In this document: in pieces, positions 7,148 to 12,012 of the stretch | How the letters are laid out: every line of letters starts with the position of its first letter | Numbering within the stretch: position 1 is the stretch's first letter | DNA from: Thomasclavelia sp. | Lineage (GTDB): Bacteria > Bacillota_I > Bacilli_A > Erysipelotrichales > Erysipelotrichaceae | Direction: 5' to 3' | Assembly: GCA_020024765.1 (NCBI GenBank) | Contig: JAHHTG010000033.1 | Span: forward strand, 1-12,012 | DNA: 12,012 nt | Notes under the pieces: model-generated | What the model saw: the letters and a program-made list of their open reading frames with translations, nothing else | What the model was told of the DNA's origin: nothing | Databases searched by the model: none | Position numbers and translations under genes: made by a program

Positions 7148-8161
7148 TTAATCAATTCCGTGTGGATTTTTAACTGTAAAGTTATAAGAATCTTCACACA
7201 TTTGTTCAATACCTAATTCAACTTCGAAGTTTAATAATTCTTTAGCTTTTTCGACATCGGCATAACATGTAGCGATGTCGCCAGGTCGACGATCAAGAAC
7301 CTTATAAGCCAGTTTATGACCACAAGCCTTTTCATAAGCTTTTAAAACTTCTAACACAGTATAACCTTTACCTGAACCAACATTAATTGTTTCAGATCCC
7401 TTATGATTATTAGCGTATTCAATAGCCTTAACATGTGCTTTGGCTAAATCAACAACATGAATATAGTCACGTACGCCTGTACCATCCTTTGTATCATAGT
7501 CATCACCAAAGACACGTAAATATTCAAGTTCACCACTAGCAACTTTTGCGATATAAGGCACTAAATTATTTGGAATACCATTAGGTACTTCACCTAATAA
7601 CCCACTTGGATGTGCACCGATTGGGTTGAAATATCTCAATAAAACAACTGAGAAATTCTTATCAGAGAAACATAAATCATTAAGGATAATTTCATTAAAT
7701 TTCTTAGTTGTTCCATATGGATTTGTTGTATCACCTTGACCATATACTTCTTTAAACGGAACTTCAAAGTTATCACCATAAACAGTCGCACTAGAAGAGA
7801 AAACTAAGTTATAGACATGATATTTTTGCATCAACTTATATAAATTAATCGAACCCGAAATATTATTTTCATAATAAGTTAAAGGAATAGCTACTGATTC
7901 ACCTACAGCTTTATAACCTGCGAAGTGAATTACTGCATCAAAATCGTTTTCTTTAAAGACAGTTTCAAGTTTATCATAGTCTAAAATATCAACTTCATAA
8001 AACTTTGGATAAACACCAGTTAACTTTTCGATACGTTTTAAAACATTGATATTTGAATTATATAGATTATCAAGAATCGTAACTGTGTGTCCTTGATTAA
8101 TTAGTTCAACAACTGTATGTGAACCAATATATCCTGTACCACCTGTAACTAAAATATGCAT
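7148..8161 (-). CDS. galE: UDP-glucose/UDP-galactose 4-epimerase
   Basis: Cytoplasmic NAD+-dependent short-chain dehydrogenase/reductase that interconverts UDP-glucose and UDP-galactose (Leloir pathway) and supplies UDP-galactose for surface glycans. Its 337 residues match the usual length (E. coli GalE, 338), and numbering matches almost without gaps. Visible: the dinucleotide-binding GGTGYIGS at 7-14, SSSATVYG with Ser124, the catalytic Y149-x3-K153 in NPYGTTKK, and LLRYFNPIGAHPSG. Residue 299 is Cys (GDIATCYAD), where E. coli has Tyr. That position gates the sugar pocket, and Cys is found in epimerases that also accept UDP-GlcNAc/GalNAc. A very strong ribosome site (GGGGAGG, 8173-8167) precedes the ATG. 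The gene lies 13 bases after rseP and 16 before the unknown membrane protein, next to cell-wall genes rather than galK or galT, which suggests supply of envelope sugars. Confidence 0.96.
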   Translation of the reverse strand: MHILVTGGTGYIGSHTVVELINQGHTVTILDNLYNSNINVLKRIEKLTGVYPKFYEVDILDYDKLETVFKENDFDAVIHFAGYKAVGESVAIPLTYYENNISGSINLYKLMQKYHVYNLVFSSSATVYGDNFEVPFKEVYGQGDTTNPYGTTKKFNEIILNDLCFSDKNFSVVLLRYFNPIGAHPSGLLGEVPNGIPNNLVPYIAKVASGELEYLRVFGDDYDTKDGTGVRDYIHVVDLAKAHVKAIEYANNHKGSETINVGSGKGYTVLEVLKAYEKACGHKLAYKVLDRRPGDIATCYADVEKAKELLNFEVELGIEQMCEDSYNFTVKNPHGID

Positions 8162-8174
8162 AGAATCCTCCCCT

Positions 8175-9239
8175 TTAAAATAAATGCATAACGTCTTTAA
8201 ATGTAACTAACACAAAGATTAATAATAATAATGCCATACTTAACGACATCAACATATTTACAGTTTTTTGACTTAGCGGATGACCAATTACCATTTCAAT
8301 TAAAGTGATGAAAACTCGACCACCATCAAGAATTGGTAAAGGTAAGGCATTACATATACCGATGTTTAATGAAAGAACCGCAATAATCATTAAATATGTT
8401 TGAGCCCCTAATTCTAAGGCATCGCTTGTAACTTCGTAAACACCGACTGGACCACTTAAATTTTCAAATCCCACTCCTTTAAAGAGTTGGCCTAAAGACA
8501 TAAAGATAGTTCGTGTTTGATTAAATAAGAATTCAGCGCCAAAACCCCAACAATTAAAGAAATTAACTTCAACTGGTTCACTAGGTAAGGCTTGAATTCC
8601 GATTAAATAACGACCCAATTCCTCATCAAATTGAGGTATTAAAGTCATCTCGTATGTTTCGTTACCTCTTAAAACTTCGATTGTTAATTCTTCGCTTTCA
8701 TGACCATACATAAAAGTTGAAATATCATCGAAGTTCTTAGGACGATAATCAATATTTAAATCATTATAGGCCATATATGTAATATGGTCACCAACTTTTA
8801 GACCAGCGATATCAGCAGGACTATTTGGCACAATATTTCCTAAAGTAGTATCTGGACTGCCAATATAATAACCGATATTCAAAAATACCATAGCCATTAT
8901 TACAAAGGCTAAGACAAAGTTCATAAAAATCCCAGCCAACATAATGATAATACTTTTCCACTTAGCAATACCTTTTAAAGTACGTTCATAAGGAATTTGC
9001 TTGTCAACGCTAGTTTCTAAAGCATTATCGCTATCACCAGCCATGGCCACAAAACCACCAAGAGGAATTAAACGTAAAGAATATGTCGTTTCTTTGAAAC
9101 GATGTGAAATTACTTTTGGTCCCATGCCAACTGCGAATTCTTCGCAGTAAACACCAAAGAATTTGGCAGCTAATAAATGCCCAAACTCATGAATCAAAAC
9201 AATTAAACTCAAACTTAAAATAAATAATACTAAAGCCAT
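8175..9239 (-). CDS. rseP: RseP/RasP site-2 intramembrane zinc metalloprotease
   Basis: Polytopic membrane protease that cuts single-pass substrates such as anti-sigma factors and remnant signal peptides within the membrane (M50 family). The 354 residues are normal for Gram-positive RasP with one PDZ domain. Visible: the zinc site HEFGH at 17-21 in the first helix; EEFAVGMGPK (33-42); PLGGFVAMAGD (59-69), the usual membrane-reentrant beta loop; LAGIFMNFVLAF (101-112); a PDZ region at about 130-215 beginning LGNIVPNSPADIAGLKVGD; and the second metal-ligand motif NALPLPILDGGR at 297-308. GGAG lies eight bases before the ATG. It follows the phosphoesterase by 46 bases, the largest gap in the window, where a possible promoter lies. 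Position after cdsA and dxr fits the conserved rseP neighbourhood. Targets cannot be inferred; no anti-sigma factor is encoded here. Confidence 0.96.
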   Translation of the reverse strand: MALVLFILSLSLIVLIHEFGHLLAAKFFGVYCEEFAVGMGPKVISHRFKETTYSLRLIPLGGFVAMAGDSDNALETSVDKQIPYERTLKGIAKWKSIIIMLAGIFMNFVLAFVIMAMVFLNIGYYIGSPDTTLGNIVPNSPADIAGLKVGDHITYMAYNDLNIDYRPKNFDDISTFMYGHESEELTIEVLRGNETYEMTLIPQFDEELGRYLIGIQALPSEPVEVNFFNCWGFGAEFLFNQTRTIFMSLGQLFKGVGFENLSGPVGVYEVTSDALELGAQTYLMIIAVLSLNIGICNALPLPILDGGRVFITLIEMVIGHPLSQKTVNMLMSLSMALLLLIFVLVTFKDVMHLF

Positions 9240-9260
9240 TTATAGTCTCCTATAAAATAT

Positions 9261-9292
9261 ATTATAACACAATGAAAATCTATGTTTAATCT
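9261..9292 (-). promoter_or_regulatory. Possible extended -10 promoter for rseP
   Basis: On the minus strand a perfect TATAAT lies at 9266-9261, directly preceded by TGT (9269-9267), which makes an extended -10 element. The matching -35 region is weak (TTAAAC with a 17-base spacer, 3 of 6 consensus bases). Predicted transcription would begin near 9254, giving a leader of about 15 bases containing the GGAG site at 9250-9247. In such AT-rich DNA a chance match is possible. Support comes from its place in the longest gap of the window. Confidence 0.45.
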
Positions 9293-10122
9293 TTTATTAA
9301 TTTCACCAAAATGACCTCTGGATGGTTGTTAATTCGGAACGGAAAACGACTTGGTCCTAAGCCTCTGCTGACAAGCATTGAAGAACGACCTGATTTATAG
9401 ATGCCACTAGTATATTTAGGAAATAAACCTTGATTTGGTGCAAATAAACCACCAATAATTGGTAATCGAACTTGGCCTCCATGAGCATGGCCGGCAAAAA
9501 TTAAGTCAAAGGGATATTCACAATACAACCTAAAATGTTCTGGACGATGGCTTATCAATAAATTGAATTCATCGTCGTTATAACTGAAACTCTCTAATTG
9601 GTTTTTAAGTTTAATTTCATCGTTTGCGTTATCGCCATCCTTACCATCAAATCTAGGATCTTGCAAACCATAAATATTAATGTGTTGTTCATTAAGCGTT
9701 AATTTCATTTCTGAATTATTAACTACTTTAACGCCTAATTTATCTAGGTTCATCATAAACTCAAAGTAATTAGACAAACGCCCTTCATGATTGCCAATCA
9801 CATAATAAACTGGTGCAATACTCATTAATTGTTTAAAAAATGCATATGCAACATCAAATTTTAAATTTCGTGAATCAATTGCGTCACCACTAAAAATGAT
9901 TAAATTTGGATTCAAGGCCTTTAAATCAGTGACTAAATCCATATTATCGTTCTTATATGTGACGCTATGAAAATCTGAAATATGAAGAATCTTGTAATTA
10001 TTAAAAGTTTCGGGCAATTTATCAGAGTGAAAATCAATTTTAGTTTGATTAATAATATTATTGTTACGATATAGATAAATCGCAATTAGAATAAAGATTA
10101 AAATTAAAATTATATATTGCAT
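9286..10122 (-). CDS. Membrane-anchored calcineurin-like metallophosphoesterase (YkuE/YaeI-like)
   Basis: Two-metal phosphoesterase with one N-terminal membrane helix (about 2-18), then a single calcineurin-like domain in 278 residues. All metal motifs are present: D50-x-H52 in HISDFH, G79-D80 in FSGD, G110-N-H-E113, H192 in SHRP, and G211-H-A-H-G-G-Q217. The order and the closing GHAHGGQ resemble the YkuE/YaeI branch, which includes enzymes acting on lipid-linked pyrophosphates or phosphodiesters; the substrate here is unknown. A catalytic domain outside the cell fits the N-terminal anchor, but topology is not certain because the flank RNNN is only weakly basic. I chose the ATG at 10122 because GAGG (10131-10128) lies five bases upstream. 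A longer in-frame TTG start at 10149 has no such site and would put polar residues before the helix. It sits between dxr and rseP, an unusual insertion in that cluster. Confidence 0.87.
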   Translation of the reverse strand: MQYIILILIFILIAIYLYRNNNIINQTKIDFHSDKLPETFNNYKILHISDFHSVTYKNDNMDLVTDLKALNPNLIIFSGDAIDSRNLKFDVAYAFFKQLMSIAPVYYVIGNHEGRLSNYFEFMMNLDKLGVKVVNNSEMKLTLNEQHINIYGLQDPRFDGKDGDNANDEIKLKNQLESFSYNDDEFNLLISHRPEHFRLYCEYPFDLIFAGHAHGGQVRLPIIGGLFAPNQGLFPKYTSGIYKSGRSSMLVSRGLGPSRFPFRINNHPEVILVKLIKD

Positions 10123-10125
10123 AAA

Positions 10126-10131
10126 CACCTC
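10126..10131 (-). promoter_or_regulatory. Ribosome binding site deciding the phosphoesterase start
   Basis: GAGGTG on the minus strand, with GAGG five bases before the ATG at 10122. The alternative TTG start at 10149 has only a T-run upstream and no purine-rich site. This supports the shorter protein, which begins directly with its membrane helix. Confidence 0.7.
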
Positions 10132-10147
10132 AATATCATTATGAAAC

Positions 10148-10173
10148 AAAAAAAGAGTCTAGTCGACTCTTTT
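10148..10173 (-). terminator. Probable intrinsic terminator overlapping the dxr stop codon
   Basis: On the minus strand AAAAGAGTC (10173-10165), a five-base loop GACTA, and GACTCTTTT (10159-10151) form a perfect nine-pair stem, followed by more T (a run of seven T in all, 10154-10148). The stem core has only three G-C pairs, so it may be weak or leaky. The last Dxr codons and the TAG stop lie inside the hairpin, so ribosomes finishing dxr would mask its 5' arm. The next gene starts only about 25 bases further on, with no convincing promoter between, so read-through is likely needed. Confidence 0.6.
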
Positions 10174-11307
10174 ATGCATTTCATTTACGTAATTACGGGC
10201 CCAACTATGTGCTTCAACAATATCTTGAACCGTTGGATCTTTGATATACTTACAAGCTTTAAGGGTTGCAACAATACTCTTTTCAATATCTAAGAATTTA
10301 ATTTTATGATCTAAAAATAAAGCCACAGCTGTATCATTAGCACCATTTAATACTGCTCCTAAATTGCCACCATATTTGCCAATTTCTTTAGCAATAGCAA
10401 CAAGTGGATAACGATTATAATCCATTTCCTTGAAATTTAAAGAAAGAATCTTTCCCAAATCTAATTGATGATAATTTGGACATTCTACGTGTTTTGGATA
10501 CATTAATGCATATTGAATTGGTACACGCATATCCGGATTCCCCATTTGCGCAAGTACTGAACCATCATTAAATTCAACCATTGAATGAACAATACTTTCA
10601 CGATGGAGAATAACATCGATATGGTCATAATCAATATCGAATAGATAATGAGCTTCTATGACCTCAAAGCCTTTATTCATCATTGTAGCTGAATCAATGG
10701 TAATTTTGCTACCCATTGACCAACAAGGATGTTTCAAAGCAGCTTCGACAGTGACGTTTTCTAATTCTTCAACTGGTAAATCGCGGAACGAACCACCACT
10801 ACCAGTAACGATTAAACGTTTGATATCTTCTTTGCGATTTCCATGAATACATTGAAAAATAGCTGAATGTTCAGAATCGATTGGATAAAGATTAACTTTA
10901 TATTTTGAAATTGCTTTCTTAACTAAATCACCACCAGCTACTAATGTTTCCTTGTTTGCTAGCGCAATATCTTTTTTGGCTTCAATCGCTTTTAAAGTTG
11001 GAATGAAACCAGTGAAACCAACTAACGCATTGACTAATAAATCATATTCTTCAATTTGTGCCATTTGGTTTAATCCTTCATCGCCATCAAAGAATTTCAC
11101 ACCAGGAAATTCTTTTGCTAACTCAGGATGCTTTTCTTGTGTACATGCATAGTGTACATGGAATTTTTTTAATAATTCTCTTAAATAATCAACATTCTTG
11201 CCAACAGCTAAACCGATAATGGTAAATTCATCAGGATGCTTTTCACAGACATCAATAGTTTGTTTGCCAATTGAACCGCTTGCACCTAAAATAACTAAAT
11301 TTCTCAT
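10159..11307 (-). CDS. dxr: 1-deoxy-D-xylulose 5-phosphate reductoisomerase
   Basis: Cytoplasmic NADPH-dependent enzyme of the MEP pathway; it converts DXP to 2-C-methyl-D-erythritol 4-phosphate, the committed step to IPP and hence to undecaprenyl phosphate for wall synthesis. The 382 residues match the family. Visible: the nucleotide-binding GASGSIG at 8-14, LANKETLVAGG (116-126), the metal site D144-S-E146 in IDSEHSAIFQ, GSGGSFRD (169-176), the flexible substrate loop around HPCWSMGSKITIDSATMMNKG with third metal ligand Glu215 (equivalent to Glu231 in E. coli), and NPDMRVPIQYAL (257-268). No key residue is missing. Its ATG overlaps the cdsA stop in an ATGA arrangement, implying translational coupling, with GGTGA upstream as a modest ribosome site. 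The cdsA-dxr order is conserved in many bacteria. A terminator-like hairpin overlaps its stop codon. Confidence 0.97.
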   Translation of the reverse strand: MRNLVILGASGSIGKQTIDVCEKHPDEFTIIGLAVGKNVDYLRELLKKFHVHYACTQEKHPELAKEFPGVKFFDGDEGLNQMAQIEEYDLLVNALVGFTGFIPTLKAIEAKKDIALANKETLVAGGDLVKKAISKYKVNLYPIDSEHSAIFQCIHGNRKEDIKRLIVTGSGGSFRDLPVEELENVTVEAALKHPCWSMGSKITIDSATMMNKGFEVIEAHYLFDIDYDHIDVILHRESIVHSMVEFNDGSVLAQMGNPDMRVPIQYALMYPKHVECPNYHQLDLGKILSLNFKEMDYNRYPLVAIAKEIGKYGGNLGAVLNGANDTAVALFLDHKIKFLDIEKSIVATLKACKYIKDPTVQDIVEAHSWARNYVNEMHKRVD

Positions 11308-12012
11308 AGAAAAGTCACCATAGAAATAAAGAAAATTAAACAGAATAGTAATGAATCAATTCTATCTAAAATACCACCATGGCCCGGGATTAATGAACCA
11401 TAGTCCTTAACGCCATAGTTGCGCTTAATTAAACTAAACGATAAATCACCAATTTGTGCAACAATTGGTAAAGCAAGTGAGTTGATCAAGAAGAAAGTCA
11501 TATGTTCTTGAATAAAGAAATATGCAAATAAATAAGACAATAAACAGCCAAAGAACCAGCCACCAATTGCCCCTTCCACAGTTTTCTTAGGTGAAACACG
11601 TGGATTTAATTTATGTTTACCAAAGGCCATGCCTGTAAATAGCGCTGCAATATCACAACCAAAAGCAGCTGTTAAGATGTATATCATAATAAGATAACCA
11701 CTTTTAGTATCACTATAAATTGTAAGTACAGATAATGAGGCAAAACCAATGATAATACCCATCATCGTCACAGAACATACATCATCTAACGTAATCTCTT
11801 CTGAAATAATCGCTAATGTAAAAAGTGTAATGATGAATAATAAAATTGCTCCAACATTATGATTCGGAAATAGATTGATTAAAGCAACAAATGCAACCAT
11901 TGTCAAATAAATGAAAATGTTAAAGCGTTTCTTACGGATTGAACAGAATTCGTAGCATCCTGTTAAAACCATGAAAGTAACTAATAAATCAATAAAAATC
12001 CCACCATAAAAT
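11304..12012 (-). CDS. cdsA: Phosphatidate cytidylyltransferase (N-terminus cut by window edge)
   Basis: Polytopic membrane enzyme that makes CDP-diacylglycerol from phosphatidic acid and CTP, the branch point for phosphatidylglycerol and cardiolipin. The reading frame stays open from the ATG at 11972 to the window edge, adding at least 13 residues (FYGGIFIDLLVTF), so 11972 is internal and the true start lies outside. Several hydrophobic helices follow. The family signature is intact near the C-terminus at 11435-11355: S-L-I-K-R, then K-D-Y-G, then P-G-H-G-G-I-L-D-R-I-D, which includes the catalytic Mg-binding aspartates. GAIGGWFFGCLLSYLF and the preceding RVSPKKTVEG are also typical. It ends in TGA overlapping the dxr start by four bases, consistent with coupled translation of lipid and isoprenoid genes. 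Confidence 0.95.
   Translation of the reverse strand, partial: FYGGIFIDLLVTFMVLTGCYEFCSIRKKRFNIFIYLTMVAFVALINLFPNHNVGAILLFIITLFTLAIISEEITLDDVCSVTMMGIIIGFASLSVLTIYSDTKSGYLIMIYILTAAFGCDIAALFTGMAFGKHKLNPRVSPKKTVEGAIGGWFFGCLLSYLFAYFFIQEHMTFFLINSLALPIVAQIGDLSFSLIKRNYGVKDYGSLIPGHGGILDRIDSLLFCLIFFISMVTFL

Noticed and set aside
6950..7216. Plus-strand open frame of 88 codons crossing the galE/unknown-gene junction.
   Set aside because: It is antisense to two real genes; its hydrophobic part is the complement of the membrane helix. No ribosome site is seen.
10123..10149. A longer phosphoesterase starting from TTG at 10149.
   Set aside because: No ribosome site precedes it, while GAGG is well placed for the ATG at 10122.
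10138..10166. Possible promoter for the phosphoesterase: CATAAT at 10143-10138 with TCGACT 17 bases upstream.
   Set aside because: The -35 has four matches and lies in the terminator loop. The predicted start would fall on the ribosome site itself, leaving no usable leader. Chance is more likely in this AT-rich DNA.
10658..11152. Two plus-strand open frames (10658-10846 and 10952-11152).
   Set aside because: Both are shadows of dxr, whose motifs are intact on the minus strand.
11304..11320. TGA read as Trp (Mycoplasma-type code).
   Set aside because: TGA ends cdsA in the standard ATGA overlap with dxr, right where the family ends, and Trp is encoded by TGG throughout. The standard code fits.
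1..12012. CRISPR arrays, insertion sequences, tRNA or rRNA genes, or prophage genes.
   Set aside because: No short direct repeats with spacers, no transposase or integrase motifs, no terminal inverted repeats and no cloverleaf-like sequence were seen. The glucosaminidase has a signal peptide and no phage neighbours.

Overview
The window is AT-rich DNA in which every supported gene lies on the minus strand, so transcription runs from 12012 towards 1. The standard code fits: TGA ends cdsA and Trp is TGG. The gene set (GH73-type glucosaminidase, PASTA protein, PyrR, DXP pathway, RseP) points to a low-GC, walled Firmicute. An Erysipelotrichia/Bacilli-type gut lineage is a reasonable guess, but no marker here fixes the taxon.

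Region 1 (12012-8175) is the envelope and isoprenoid housekeeping block: cdsA (5' end outside the window), dxr, a membrane-anchored calcineurin-like phosphoesterase, and the site-2 protease rseP. cdsA-dxr-rseP is a classic bacterial order. Here the phosphoesterase sits between dxr and rseP, a probable intrinsic terminator overlaps the dxr stop codon, and a possible extended -10 promoter precedes rseP.

Region 2 (8161-7148) is galE, a UDP-hexose 4-epimerase with complete catalytic residues. It has Cys at the gatekeeper position 299, which fits acceptance of N-acetylated sugars as well as UDP-Gal/Glc.

Region 3 (7131-1338) is the most distinctive part. Three tightly packed genes encode extracytoplasmic proteins: a single-pass protein of unknown function with a possible DUF4352-like domain, a 1007-residue secreted glucosaminidase with three diverged C-terminal beta modules, and a single-pass protein made of about eight PASTA-like repeats with no kinase domain. 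Packing and topology suggest a co-expressed set for peptidoglycan binding and remodelling. The joint function is inference.

Region 4 (1336-1) is pyrR followed by a MATE transporter that runs off the left edge. Gaps or overlaps from galE to the end of the window are -1 to 17 bases, so galE to the MATE gene is probably one transcription unit, perhaps with rseP at its head. No RNA genes, insertion sequences, CRISPR arrays or plus-strand genes are supported, and no gene-free stretch exceeds 50 bases.
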